A stretch of DNA of 38,338 nucleotides, taken from the NCBI GenBank assembly GCA_025360645.1, contig JANYBT010000100.1, positions 1 to 38,338 on the forward strand. Reading direction: 5' to 3'. Positions within the stretch are counted from its first letter, which is position 1. Each line of letters begins with the position of its first letter. Below the pieces are notes generated by a model. The model saw only the letters and a list, made by a program, of their open reading frames with translations. It had not been told where the DNA came from and ran no database searches. Positions 20,168 to 28,521 of the stretch are shown here, in pieces. The position numbers were made by a program, and so were the translations under genes. This DNA is from Acidobacteriaceae bacterium (GTDB lineage Bacteria; Acidobacteriota; Terriglobia; Terriglobales; Acidobacteriaceae).

Positions 20168-20330
20168 AGCAGAGAGCTAACAGAAGCGGCGTCGTCCGGA
20201 GCGAAACGAACGACTTCGGTGCATTGGCTGACCATCGAGAACTTAGGGGACGCGGAGGGAACACCCAGAAGATGCAACTCGCGGAACTTTCGGCCCCGCC
20301 TAAACGTAAAATACAGGAGAGAGGTGTGCC

Positions 20331-20531
20331 GTGCTGACATTCCTTCTTTGGTGCGTGCTCTTTGTGTTTTGCTGGCCGCTGGCGTTGCTCGCCCTGGTGC
20401 TTTATCCCGTGGTGTGGCTGCTGCTCTTGCCGTTCCGCATTGTTGGGATTGCGGTGCATGGAGTGCTGGAGTTGATCTGGGCAGTGATCACTCTGCCGGT
20501 GCGGTTGTTGCGCGCGCCGTTCCGGGTGTGA
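20331..20531 (+). CDS. Small hydrophobic membrane protein
   Basis: A 66-residue protein that is almost entirely hydrophobic: a segment from residues 3 to about 37 (LLWCVLFVFCWPLALLALVLYPVVWLLL, passing twice or as a hairpin) and a second from 37 to 58. It ends in the basic LPVRLLRAPFRV. The start is GTG preceded by AGGAGAGAGG. It resembles small acidobacterial membrane hypotheticals; function unknown. It converges on scoB, whose stop codon is 3 nt away. Confidence 0.65.
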   Translation: MLTFLLWCVLFVFCWPLALLALVLYPVVWLLLLPFRIVGIAVHGVLELIWAVITLPVRLLRAPFRV

Positions 20532-20534
20532 CGG

Positions 20535-21218
20535 CTACGACTCCATCACCTTTAGGTTCGCGCTGACGATCAGCCTGGCCTCGGTCGCTCGCTGCACGTC
20601 CTCCGCCGTCAGTCCTGGTGCGACTTCCTCCAGCACCAGGCCATCTTTGGTCACGCGGATGTAAGCCATCTCGGTCACGATGGTGTCCACCACGGCGACG
20701 CCGGTCAGCGGCAGAGTGCAGTACTTCAGGATTTTCGGCTGGCCTTCGCGGGTGGTGTGTTCCATGGCGATGACGACGCGGCGGGCGCCAGCCACCAGAT
20801 CCATCGCCCCGCCCATGCCCTTCACCACTTTTCCAGGGACCATCCAGTTGGCCAGGTTGCCCTGCTCGTCCACTTCCATCGCGCCCAGAACGCTTAGGTC
20901 CACATGGCCGCCGCGAATCATGGCGAACGAGTCGGCGCTGGAAAAATATGCGGTGCCGGGCAGTTCGGTGACGGTTTCCTTGCCCGCGTTGATCAGGTCG
21001 GAATCTTCTTCGCCCTCCAGCGGATACGGCCCGATTCCCAACATGCCATTTTCGCTTTGCAGGATAACGTCCATGCCCGCGGGAACGTAGTTCGCGACCA
21101 GCGTGGGCATGCCGATGCCCAGGTTCACATAGAATCCATCGCGCAACTCTTGCGCAATGCGCTTGACGATACGGTCGCGCTTCTCAGTATCTTTGCCCGG
21201 CTTCGCCGTAGTCGCCAT
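20535..21218 (-). CDS. scoB: 3-oxoacid CoA-transferase subunit B
   Basis: Beta subunit of the succinyl-CoA:3-ketoacid CoA-transferase type, which moves CoA between acyl-CoA and a keto acid such as acetoacetate. It has 227 residues. The catalytic Glu lies in [35 protein letters not shown] and [27 protein letters not shown] are family hallmarks. It starts 3 nt after the scoA stop, so the two are one operon and would form a heterotetramer. Confidence 0.95.
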   Translation of the reverse strand: MATTAKPGKDTEKRDRIVKRIAQELRDGFYVNLGIGMPTLVANYVPAGMDVILQSENGMLGIGPYPLEGEEDSDLINAGKETVTELPGTAYFSSADSFAMIRGGHVDLSVLGAMEVDEQGNLANWMVPGKVVKGMGGAMDLVAGARRVVIAMEHTTREGQPKILKYCTLPLTGVAVVDTIVTEMAYIRVTKDGLVLEEVAPGLTAEDVQRATEARLIVSANLKVMES

Positions 21219-21221
21219 AGG

Positions 21222-21920
21222 TCAGCTCGCCCGCCTTACGGTGCGCCGCTCAATCCGCTTTTCAAATAATTGGCCCTGGAAGATGCGCTTCACATACACG
21301 CTGGGAGTATGCACCAGATCGGGCTCGAGTTCTCCCGGTTGCACCAAGTGCTCGACTTCGGCAATCGTGATCTTCGCGGCGGTCGCCATCATGGGATTGA
21401 AATTGCGCGCCGTCTTGCGATAGATCAGGTTGCCCCAGGTGTCACCCTTCCAGGCTTTGATGAAAGCGAAGTCCGCCTTGAGTGCGTGTTCCATGAGATG
21501 GGGCTTGCCGTCGAATTCGCGGACTTCTTTACCGTCGGCCACCGTGGTGCCATATCCGGTGGGGGTGAAAAACGCAGCGATGCCGGCACCGCCAGCGCGA
21601 ATGCGTTCAGAGAATGTGCCCTGCGGGACCAGTTGCAGATCGATCTTGCCGCTCAACATCATGGCTTCCAGCATCTTGTTCTCGCCGACGTAGGTGCCAA
21701 TGTGTTTACGGATTTGTCCATTGGCCAGCAGCAGACCCATGCCGAGGCCGTCCACGCCGGCATTGTTGCTGATGGTGGTGAGGTTGCGGGTACCCTTGGC
21801 GGCGAGGGCGCGAATCAGGTTTTCGGGAATGCCGCAGAGTCCGAAGCCCCCCACCATAATGGTGGCGCCGTCAAACACGTCTGCGATAGCTTCTTCCGCG
21901 CTGGCAACAACTTTATTCAT
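21222..21920 (-). CDS. scoA: 3-oxoacid CoA-transferase subunit A
   Basis: Alpha subunit of the same CoA-transferase; 232 residues, full length. IMVGGFGLCGIPENLI (glycine loop near the N-terminus), TISNNAGVDGLGMGLLL, GTYVGENK, and TPTGYGTTVADGKEVREFDG are typical. Together with scoB it would support use of ketone bodies or short-chain keto acids. It is the promoter-proximal gene of the pair and is divergent from the chorismate mutase/tyrA unit. Confidence 0.95.
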   Translation of the reverse strand: MNKVVASAEEAIADVFDGATIMVGGFGLCGIPENLIRALAAKGTRNLTTISNNAGVDGLGMGLLLANGQIRKHIGTYVGENKMLEAMMLSGKIDLQLVPQGTFSERIRAGGAGIAAFFTPTGYGTTVADGKEVREFDGKPHLMEHALKADFAFIKAWKGDTWGNLIYRKTARNFNPMMATAAKITIAEVEHLVQPGELEPDLVHTPSVYVKRIFQGQLFEKRIERRTVRRAS

Positions 21921-22113
21921 GGAGATTCCAGGATGACTGGCGTGGCCGAACTTGTGATTTTACTCCAATGCAGGGAAACGAGGGTTGTACGGTGGCGATG
22001 CTGGCGCGCGAAGGCAGGCGCCAGGGGAGTCGGGACTACTCGATTTCGACGGTATGGCAAGAGTATCTTGGGAGAGAGAGCGCCGAAAATTCGGAGGGTT
22101 AGTCAAAACCGGA

Positions 22114-22392
22114 ATGGACATCGCAACGTGGCGGCTACAAATCGACGAATTGGACCGCAAGCTGGTGCAACTGCTCAACCAGCGGGCCGAGGCGGCGCGG
22201 GAAATTGGGCGCTTGAAGCGCAACAGCGACCTGCCGATCTACGAGCCCGAGCGGGAGCAAGCCGTGTTTGCGAATGCGAAGCGGGCCAGCCAGGGGCCAC
22301 TTTCAGAAACCGACTTGGCGCGCATCTTTGAGCGGATCATAGATGTGATGCGCAAAATCCAGAAAGACGAGATCGTTGCCAAGCCCCGGTAA
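22114..22392 (+). CDS. Chorismate mutase, AroQ class
   Basis: Converts chorismate to prephenate, the first committed step to Phe and Tyr. A 92-residue all-helical protein: MDIATWRLQIDELDRKLVQLL, then NQRAEAAREIGRLKR, PIYEPEREQAVFANAKR and RIFERIIDVMRKIQ. The Arg, Lys and Glu of the AroQ active site are recognisable. The frame opens at 21985, but upstream codons look non-coding; the ATG at 22114 fits family length although its ribosome site (GGAGGG about 14 nt away) is poor. It is followed 47 nt later by prephenate dehydrogenase, the next enzyme of the pathway. Confidence 0.9.
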   Translation: MDIATWRLQIDELDRKLVQLLNQRAEAAREIGRLKRNSDLPIYEPEREQAVFANAKRASQGPLSETDLARIFERIIDVMRKIQKDEIVAKPR

Positions 22393-22439
22393 CACTAAGG
22401 CTTCCGGCAAGCGCGTGCCGGTGTCGCGACAGGGAAACT

Positions 22440-23360
22440 GTGAAGCGCGGAAAGACGCCATCCATGCCATTTCGCAAGATCACGATTGTTGGAACCGGAT
22501 TGATTGGCGGGTCGTTCGGGCTAGCCCTTAAGCAATACGGTTACACGGGGACGATCATGGGCTGCGATAGCGCGGCGGTGCTGCAGACCGCGCGCCAGCG
22601 CAAGGCGATCGACCATGGAACCACCGATGTGGCAACCGCGATCGACGCCGCGGATTTGGTGGTGCTGGCTACTCCGGTGGGAAAGATCATTGAACTTCTG
22701 CGGCGGCTCGGTCCGCTTCTGCCGGTCGATACGTTGGTGACCGACGTGGGCAGCACCAAGGTTGCGGTGATGGCGAGTGCGCTGGCAGGGTTTGGCTCCG
22801 GGACGCGGGGCCGGTTTCTGGGGGGACATCCCATGGCCGGCAAGGAGCGCGGAGGGGTTCGAGGCGCGGACGCGGACTTGTTCCAGGGTGCGACGTGGCT
22901 GCTGACGCCGCTGCCGAATCAGGACATCCGGAGCGGGAAACAGCAGGAGTTGGTGCGCTGGATTCGTCGGGTGGGCGCACGAGCAATGGTGATGGACCCG
23001 CAGGAGCACGACCGGATATGCGCCTGGGTGAGCCACTTGCCGCAGATGATTGCGACGGCGCTAGCGGTAACGGTAGGGGAGGAATTGGAGCCGGGCGCTT
23101 TCGCGATCGGGGGCCGGGCGTTGCGGGAGATGACGCGGATCGCGGGGAGTCCGTACTCGATGTGGGGTGACATCGCGGCGACCAACCAAGCTGAGATTGC
23201 GCGAGCATTGAAGCAGTTTGAAGCGAACCTGAAGCGGCTGAGGGAGAGTCTGGGGAAACCGGGGTTGGCGAAACAGTTTGCAGCGGGGAATCGGGTGGTG
23301 GAGAAAGCGCGGCGGAAATCTAAATCTTTACCACAGGGTACACCGGGTCTCACGGGGTAA
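22440..23360 (+). CDS. tyrA: Prephenate dehydrogenase, C-terminus ending in a repeat
   Basis: Oxidatively decarboxylates prephenate to 4-hydroxyphenylpyruvate for tyrosine. It has 306 residues. The NAD-binding loop is ITIVGTGLIGGSFGLAL; other hallmarks are VTDVGSTK, GGHPMAGKERGG and WVSHLPQMIATAL. The GTG at 22440 has AGGGA 6 nt upstream; ATG 22464 is an alternative. The last ten codons, QGTPGLTG included, are the 30-bp CACAGGG-type repeat at 23331-23360, and its final TAA is the stop codon, so a repeat appears to have replaced the original end of the gene. Confidence 0.93.
   Translation: MKRGKTPSMPFRKITIVGTGLIGGSFGLALKQYGYTGTIMGCDSAAVLQTARQRKAIDHGTTDVATAIDAADLVVLATPVGKIIELLRRLGPLLPVDTLVTDVGSTKVAVMASALAGFGSGTRGRFLGGHPMAGKERGGVRGADADLFQGATWLLTPLPNQDIRSGKQQELVRWIRRVGARAMVMDPQEHDRICAWVSHLPQMIATALAVTVGEELEPGAFAIGGRALREMTRIAGSPYSMWGDIAATNQAEIARALKQFEANLKRLRESLGKPGLAKQFAAGNRVVEKARRKSKSLPQGTPGLTG
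23331..23360 (+). repeat. Dispersed triple 10-mer repeat, copy 2
   Basis: CCACAGGGTA, CACCGGGTCT, CACGGGGTAA: three 10-nt units aligning at 24 of 30 positions with the reverse complement of 8289-8318. It overlaps the 3' end of tyrA and supplies the stop codon. Confidence 0.65.
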
Positions 23361-23489
23361 AGCTCGGCCTCATTGCTGCGCCTTTCCTGCAACGCCGGCG
23401 CTGCTGCGGTTTGTAATAGTTTTGTTTTTCCCTTCGGCGGTCACAGTAAACCCGCACTCTGGGTGCATACGATCCCAGGTGAGGACCTA

Positions 23490-25139
23490 ATGGAAATCCA
23501 TCCTAAGAGAAACCATGCCCGGGTGCTGTTGAGTTCTGTATTCGGGCCGTACGCACAGGACGACGAATTCGGGAGCCGGAAAATCAATCCCATGGAGCTG
23601 TATCACAATCAGGTGACGCGGGCGCAGGGCAGTTTCTCGTTGCGCATGTTCCATCGCTCCTGGGGCATCATGATGATCCAGGCCAACATCTCGGCCCCCT
23701 GCACGGTGCTGGACTTTCCCACGCGGGAGGCGTTCGCGCGTGAGTTGACGGCAAACCAGTATGACGTGGTGGGCATCTCATCCATCATCGTCAACGTGGC
23801 CAAGGTCAAGGAAATGTGCCGGATGGTGCGGAGTCTCTCGCCGCAATCCGTGATCGTGGTGGGCGGGCATGTGGCGGCCCTCGCGGACCTGGGAACCAGA
23901 ATCGATGCCGACCACATTGTGCGGGGAGAAGGCATTGCGTGGATGCGGCGTTATCTGGGCGAAGATGACCAGGCGCCGATTTCGCATCCCGCGATCGTGT
24001 CTGGCATGCAGACGCGGATCATGGGAGTGCGCCTGCCGGATCGCAAAGGCGGCACGGCTGCGACCATTATTCCATCGGTCGGGTGTCCGATGGGATGCAA
24101 CTTCTGCACCACCTCGGCGTTTTTTGGCGGCAAGGGAAAGTTCGTCAATTTCTTCGAGGGTGGCGATGAGCTATTTGAAGTCATGAGCCAGATCGAATCG
24201 GAACTGAAGGTCGATTCATTCTTCATGATGGATGAGAATTTCCTGCTGCATCGCACGCGGGCCATGCGCTTGCTGGAGCGGATGAAGGCGGCGGGCAAGA
24301 GTTGGGAGCTTTCCGTATTTGCGTCGGCCAATGCCATCCGCAAATACACCATGCAGGAACTGGTGGAACTGGGCGTGTCGTGGCTATGGATGGGGCTGGA
24401 ATCGCCGGGGGCCAGCTACAGCAAGCTGGAGGGCACGGACACCAAGCAGCTCACGCAGGAGTTGCGACAGCATGGGATTCGGGTGCAAGGCTCGACCATC
24501 ATCGGGCTGGAGCACCACACGCCCGGCAATATGGCGGCGGAAATTGAGCACGCGGTGGAACACGAGACCGACTTCCATCAGTTCATGCTCTATACGCCGG
24601 TGCCGGGAACGCCGCTTCACCAACAAATGGCGGAACAGGGCCGGCTGCTGGACGACGTAGATCCCGCGGACATTCACGGTCAATACGGATTCAACTTCCA
24701 GCACAACGCGATTGCCGGCAGCGACTCAAAGCGGTTTCTGGATGGGGCGTTTCAGCGGGATTTTGAGCGCAACGGGCCGAGCCTGTACCGCATGTGCCAG
24801 ACCTTGCTGCAAGGATGGAAGCGACACAAGGACGATCCGGATCCGCGAGTGCGCGAGCGCTTTGGCCGCGAGATGCAGAAGTTGCGCAGCGCCTACAGCG
24901 GCGCGTTATGGGCGATGGAGCGGCAGCTCAAGACCATCAATGCGGACGTGAGCCGGCAGATCGGGTTGTTGCGCCGCGAAGTGGAAAAGGAATTCCCGGT
25001 GATGGCGCGGCTGAGCGCGCAAGTGCTGGGGCCGCTGCTGCTGTGGACGACGCGGCGGGAAGAAAAGCGGTTGGCCGCGGGATGCACGTATGAGCCGCCG
25101 ATTATGGTGCAGCGGACAAACTGGGGAGCGGCAGCGTAA
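23490..25139 (+). CDS. B12-binding-type radical SAM protein
   Basis: A 549-residue protein. Residues about 55-150 look like a cobalamin-binding Rossmann domain (YDVVGISSIIVNVAKVKEM, SVIVVGGHVAAL, ADHIVRGEG) although the usual DxHxxG is not evident. The radical SAM core follows: VGCPMGCNFC places Cys199, Cys203 and Cys206 for the 4Fe-4S cluster, then FFMMDENFLL, WMGLESPG and STIIGLEHHTPGN. The last 150 residues are helical. Members of this class are methylases or lipid/hopanoid-modifying enzymes; the substrate here is unknown. GAGGA precedes the ATG at 23490; an upstream frame to 23373 lacks support. Confidence 0.85.
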   Translation: MEIHPKRNHARVLLSSVFGPYAQDDEFGSRKINPMELYHNQVTRAQGSFSLRMFHRSWGIMMIQANISAPCTVLDFPTREAFARELTANQYDVVGISSIIVNVAKVKEMCRMVRSLSPQSVIVVGGHVAALADLGTRIDADHIVRGEGIAWMRRYLGEDDQAPISHPAIVSGMQTRIMGVRLPDRKGGTAATIIPSVGCPMGCNFCTTSAFFGGKGKFVNFFEGGDELFEVMSQIESELKVDSFFMMDENFLLHRTRAMRLLERMKAAGKSWELSVFASANAIRKYTMQELVELGVSWLWMGLESPGASYSKLEGTDTKQLTQELRQHGIRVQGSTIIGLEHHTPGNMAAEIEHAVEHETDFHQFMLYTPVPGTPLHQQMAEQGRLLDDVDPADIHGQYGFNFQHNAIAGSDSKRFLDGAFQRDFERNGPSLYRMCQTLLQGWKRHKDDPDPRVRERFGREMQKLRSAYSGALWAMERQLKTINADVSRQIGLLRREVEKEFPVMARLSAQVLGPLLLWTTRREEKRLAAGCTYEPPIMVQRTNWGAAA

Positions 25140-25169
25140 GCGGAAAGACTTGGAAAATGCGGTCTGCCA

Positions 25170-25199
25170 TTGACAGTGTATCCCTTTATGGGATACACT
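25170..25199 (+). promoter_or_regulatory. Promoter with 10+10 bp palindrome
   Basis: A perfect TTGACA (25170-25175) and TACACT (25194-25199) are separated by 18 nt. An exact inverted repeat AGTGTATCCC (25175-25184) / GGGATACACT (25190-25199) with a 5-nt centre fills the space from -35 to -10. Transcription would begin near 25206, only 2 nt from the ATG at 25208. The arrangement predicts repression by a dimeric regulator. Confidence 0.7.
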
Positions 25200-25202
25200 G
25201 AA

Positions 25203-25219
25203 TTTGTATGGCATACAAA
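25203..25219. promoter_or_regulatory. Second operator-like palindrome over the start codon
   Basis: TTTGTATGGCATACAAA is a perfect 17-bp palindrome centred on 25211 and includes the ATG of the small regulator gene. It shares TGTAT/ATACA half-sites with the palindrome in the promoter just upstream. Confidence 0.6.
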
Positions 25220-25441
25220 GCGACGACCATTGAAGAACTACTCGCCATCATGAAGCGCGTGCAGGGGGAGAAAACGCTCACCGAGTTCGCCGCCGAACTT
25301 GATTTGTCCAAGCAATATGTGAGCAACGTCTTCAACCGCCGGAAGGAGCCCAGTCAACGTCTGCTCGACAAATTGGGCTTCGTTCGGCGAACCGCTTACA
25401 TCCAGTCGCCGACTGCTGCCAACCAGGAGAAGAAGAAATGA
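25208..25441 (+). CDS. Small XRE-type helix-turn-helix regulator
   Basis: A 77-residue protein with an HTH of the XRE type: LTEFAAELDLSKQYVSNVFNRRKEPS, where the second helix (SKQYVSNVFN) would read DNA and a short tail follows. No ligand domain. There is no ribosome site in front of the ATG, and the promoter places the transcript start within about 2 nt of it, so the mRNA is probably leaderless. Two palindromes cover the promoter and start codon, suggesting autorepression. Its TGA overlaps the ATG of the vWA gene by 4 nt (ATGA), a coupled two-gene unit. Confidence 0.8.
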   Translation: MAYKATTIEELLAIMKRVQGEKTLTEFAAELDLSKQYVSNVFNRRKEPSQRLLDKLGFVRRTAYIQSPTAANQEKKK

Positions 25442-26085
25442 AAGCAAACCAATCCCAATCCGCGCCCTCGGGTGGCAAGCAGCGGGTGCTAGTCAACTTC
25501 CTCCAAGACAGGTCGGGTTCCATGAGCACCAAGGTTCGGGATGTGATCGGCGGCTTCAATCTTTACCTGGAGGCGCTGGCGAAAGAACCTTTGGTGGAAT
25601 ATGGATTCTCGCTCACGCTGTTCGACACCGCCCCGGAATTAAGATACACGGCGGTACCACTGGCAAAAGTTGCCAAGCTCGACGAAACGTCCTACCGTCC
25701 CAGCGGAGGCACCGCGCTGTTCGACGCCATTGGGAACAGCGTGCAAACCGTGAGCCCCGACGGCTTCGACAAGATCATCACGGTCATCATGACGGACGGA
25801 GAAGAGAATTCTTCGCGCGAATGGACGATGCAAGCCATCCGTGAACTGATCCGAACCAAGGAAGCGGCAGGCAACTGGACCTTCGTGTTTATGGGAGCGA
25901 ACCTGGAAGCCTTCGGGCAAGGCGCCGCAATGGGCGTGAAGAGAGGGAACTCTACCCAGTACGATCCGGCAGACTACCGCGGGGTGTACAGGTCGCTGGC
26001 GCATAATACGAATCTATTCTCGTCCAGCCCAGCCCCGGCGGAAGTTGACTTCTTCAAAGAAGGGGAAGGCGTCAAGAAGCCCTAA
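25438..26085 (+). CDS. von Willebrand factor A domain protein
   Basis: A 215-residue cytoplasmic protein that is almost only a vWA domain. The metal-ion-dependent adhesion site is intact: DRSGSM (DxSxS) near residue 24, the Thr in PSGGTALFDAIG, and the Asp of IMTDGEENS. It lacks a signal peptide or partner domain, so it would act on another protein through its Mg site. It is translationally coupled to the XRE regulator by an ATGA overlap. Small vWA proteins of this kind occur with phage-like or stress regulators; the target is unknown. Confidence 0.85.
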   Translation: MKANQSQSAPSGGKQRVLVNFLQDRSGSMSTKVRDVIGGFNLYLEALAKEPLVEYGFSLTLFDTAPELRYTAVPLAKVAKLDETSYRPSGGTALFDAIGNSVQTVSPDGFDKIITVIMTDGEENSSREWTMQAIRELIRTKEAAGNWTFVFMGANLEAFGQGAAMGVKRGNSTQYDPADYRGVYRSLAHNTNLFSSSPAPAEVDFFKEGEGVKKP

Positions 26086-26159
26086 GAGATGCGGCGCGAC
26101 TTGGCTGACAGCTCATGGCATTCCTCATTTCCTCTTAACATGCCTCATAACATTCTTCA

Positions 26160-26915
26160 ATGAAGAAACTTCGTCGCCAGGGCAGTCACGGTTCAGGGAA
26201 GCAGGGCGGGCGAAATTCTCGTTTCCCGAGAGAGCTCGACGTGCTCTACGAAGACGATGCTGTCCTGGCGTTGAACAAACCCGCCGGGCTTCTGGCGGTG
26301 CCGGTGAAAGGCTCGGATGCTCCGTCGGCGTGGTCTCTGCTTTCTGCAGAACTGAAACGGAAGAGGCAGCGAGCATTTGTTGTGCATCGCATCGATCGCT
26401 TCACCTCCGGGATTCTGCTGTTTGCAAAGACCGAACGGGATCGCGACGCACTGGTGGGGCAGTTTCTCGACCATAGTCCGGTGAGACAATATCTCGCGGT
26501 GGTGCGCGGACATCTGGGCGCCCAGGATGCGACGCTGGTTCACTATGTTCGGCGGGAAGGAATGTTCCAAACGCTGAGCACTCAGCGCGACTCCCAGGCG
26601 GCTCGTGCGGAACTTCGCTATCTGGTCGAACGCCGGCTTCGCGGCGCTGCGCTGGTTCGAATCACGCTGGTGACGGGTTTGCAGAATCAGATTCGAGTGC
26701 AGTTTTCGGCGATCGGCCACCCGGTGATCGGCGACAGAAAGTATCACCCGGAGGAAGCGTTGGAGCGGCGAATTGGCCGGGTCGCGCTTCACGCAGGGCA
26801 TCTTCAGTTCATGCATCCGCGGTCGGGCGAAAATGTGTCGGTTGACTGCGAAATTCCGCCGGACTTTCAATCGCTGGTGCAGGCATTGTCACCGGCTCCG
26901 CGCGCGCGCCGGTGA
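26160..26915 (+). CDS. RluA-family pseudouridine synthase
   Basis: Converts selected uridines in rRNA or tRNA to pseudouridine. It has 251 residues and no S4 domain. The catalytic motif VVHRIDRFTSGILLFAK holds the Asp; ALNKPAGLLAVPVKG precedes it, and LVTGLQNQIRVQFSAIGHPVIGDRKYH follows, an RluA-class signature. The basic N-terminus (MKKLRRQGSHGSGKQ) is a plausible RNA-contact tail. I could not see a good ribosome site before the ATG. Which RNA position is modified cannot be said from sequence alone. Confidence 0.93.
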   Translation: MKKLRRQGSHGSGKQGGRNSRFPRELDVLYEDDAVLALNKPAGLLAVPVKGSDAPSAWSLLSAELKRKRQRAFVVHRIDRFTSGILLFAKTERDRDALVGQFLDHSPVRQYLAVVRGHLGAQDATLVHYVRREGMFQTLSTQRDSQAARAELRYLVERRLRGAALVRITLVTGLQNQIRVQFSAIGHPVIGDRKYHPEEALERRIGRVALHAGHLQFMHPRSGENVSVDCEIPPDFQSLVQALSPAPRARR

Positions 26916-27129
26916 GGCGGTCCTCCGCTTTCCCTTCTGAACTTCACATTATCCGTTGTCTGCGGATCGCGATGGACGCTGCCTATCCGCGCTATTCCAC
27001 TTCCGACGCGTTGCTGGAGGCGGCGCTGCTGGGCGCGAAAGAGCGGGGACACGCGCTGTGCGCCCGCGCCGGACAATCAAGAGGTTGGATCAGACAGGCC
27101 TGGCGCGATGACTACAGTAGATCGCTGCC

Positions 27130-28260
27130 TTACCAGATGCCCTTGTCATTGCCAGTCAAGCGATGGGCAACGAGAGCAGAGATCGCCAAAGGGGGTAGCA
27201 GCGGCAGGCGGGAGAGCGCCCGCAAATTCAGATGTCGGCTTGCCGCTATCAATTGCGAACCGTATAGCTCCGCCCCGGTGATTTTCGACACTCGCAGAAA
27301 ACCGTTTCCGAATCGGACATTGTTTTGCCGCATGCTGGCGCTTGCCAAGACATCTGCGGGAAGGGAGACCTGTCCTCCGTAAGCGTTGACGTAGGCCTGC
27401 ATCAGAGCTAGAAAGGTGGCCACTCCGGGCCAGATGCCAGCGAGATCTGCAGTCTCGCGAAGCTGGTCGAAGCGCACATTCTCAGTCTGGCACAGCACCG
27501 CCATGTCGATCATGTCGCAGAGACGGTAATAAAAATGCCGATAGACCCTCTGCAGAGCGGAAATCACGATGCGTTCTTCGGGCGCGGGGACGAGAAACGT
27601 ATGTCCCTCCACCACTTTCGGAACGCGACGAGTGATCACCCGTGTGGCCATTTCAGCGTGTTCGCCGGTTTGACCAAGAAACTGAACATGGATTTCAACC
27701 AGTTCCGGCAATCCGGGGACGCTGTAGTTCCACTTGTTGGCCAGGCGATCGCCCCAGCTTCGTGCCACTGGGTGCGCGCGGAACTCCTCACGCATCACTT
27801 GCTCTACGCGTTTTTCCTCCTCCAAAGTGTATAAATCGAAGTCCGATCCAAGATCCGGCCAGTGATCCAGCGACTTGATCACGGCCACGCTGCACCCTCG
27901 GGATTCGAATGCTGTACAAATTGAGTGCAACACTTCGATTCCGTGATCGATTCGTCCGCGTTCGGCCCCGAGACTGCGTTCGCACCAGGCTTGGATTCTT
28001 GGTTCCTGCCACTCGACTGCGGCATCGTGCAGCACTCTCAAGGCCCGTATCAGCACATGGTTTGTATCTGCCAACTCATGGAAATCGCTCAACTCGGCGG
28101 GGCTGAGAGCCGCAACATATCTCAAATCCTGTCCCCACTGCTGCCGATCGTCGGGCGGCGTTTTCGTACTTCTCTCGCAGTAGGCACGAACCATCAAACG
28201 CGAGAGCGTATCCATCGATTTTTCGGGGCGCGATTTTTCCGGGTGCAACTCTTCCTTCAC
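27130..28260 (-). CDS. NTP_transf_5-type nucleotidyltransferase family protein
   Basis: About 376 residues. The core motif IKSLDHWPDLGSDFDLYTLEEE (a GSDxDL metal site) is that of the putative nucleotidyltransferase family often found in capsule and exopolysaccharide clusters. ALQRVYRHFYYRLCDMIDMAVL and the C-terminal helical part complete the fold. An ATG at 28290 opens the frame but lacks a ribosome site; GGAGAAGAGG lies just before GTG 28260, so I chose that. It is divergent from the sugar-nucleotidyltransferase-like gene. Activity and substrate are unknown. Confidence 0.75.
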   Translation of the reverse strand: MKEELHPEKSRPEKSMDTLSRLMVRAYCERSTKTPPDDRQQWGQDLRYVAALSPAELSDFHELADTNHVLIRALRVLHDAAVEWQEPRIQAWCERSLGAERGRIDHGIEVLHSICTAFESRGCSVAVIKSLDHWPDLGSDFDLYTLEEEKRVEQVMREEFRAHPVARSWGDRLANKWNYSVPGLPELVEIHVQFLGQTGEHAEMATRVITRRVPKVVEGHTFLVPAPEERIVISALQRVYRHFYYRLCDMIDMAVLCQTENVRFDQLRETADLAGIWPGVATFLALMQAYVNAYGGQVSLPADVLASASMRQNNVRFGNGFLRVSKITGAELYGSQLIAASRHLNLRALSRLPLLPPLAISALVAHRLTGNDKGIW

Positions 28261-28331
28261 GGGATCCTCTTCTCCTTTTGTGATCGACATTTGGATGCAG
28301 ACACGGGCGGCGGGTTTGTCCGCAGCTTTTT

Positions 28332-28368
28332 ATCACTGATCGGCTATCACTGATTGCGCATCACTGAT
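28332..28368. repeat. Three ATCACTGAT repeats at 14-bp spacing
   Basis: ATCACTGAT occurs exactly at 28332-28340, 28346-28354 and 28360-28368. Between the divergent start of the NTP_transf_5 gene and the next operon, this looks like a set of binding sites or a slippage array. A TTGACA occurs at 28436-28441, but I do not find a convincing -10. Confidence 0.65.
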
Positions 28369-28521
28369 CGCCGCGCGAAACCTACAGTGAACGCCCTATC
28401 CCCGCAGGGCCAATTAATCTCTATTCTGAAAATTGTTGACAAGGATTTGGGGTTTAAATTGGCTCGGCAGGAAACACTTGCCGCGCCACGAACCATCCAA
28501 CTGGCTTGGAGGAGAAATAGA

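Noticed and set aside
21270-22331. A 353-codon plus-strand frame across scoA and chorismate mutase
   Set aside because: It overlaps two well-supported genes in other frames and shows no family signature.
26912-27382. A 156-codon plus-strand frame after the pseudouridine synthase
   Set aside because: It runs into the opposite NTP_transf_5 gene and has no recognisable content.
28436-28485. Sigma54 or sigma70 promoter for the 28522 operon
   Set aside because: TTGACA at 28436 lacks a -10 at proper spacing, and GG/GC doublets are not at the 10-nt sigma54 spacing.
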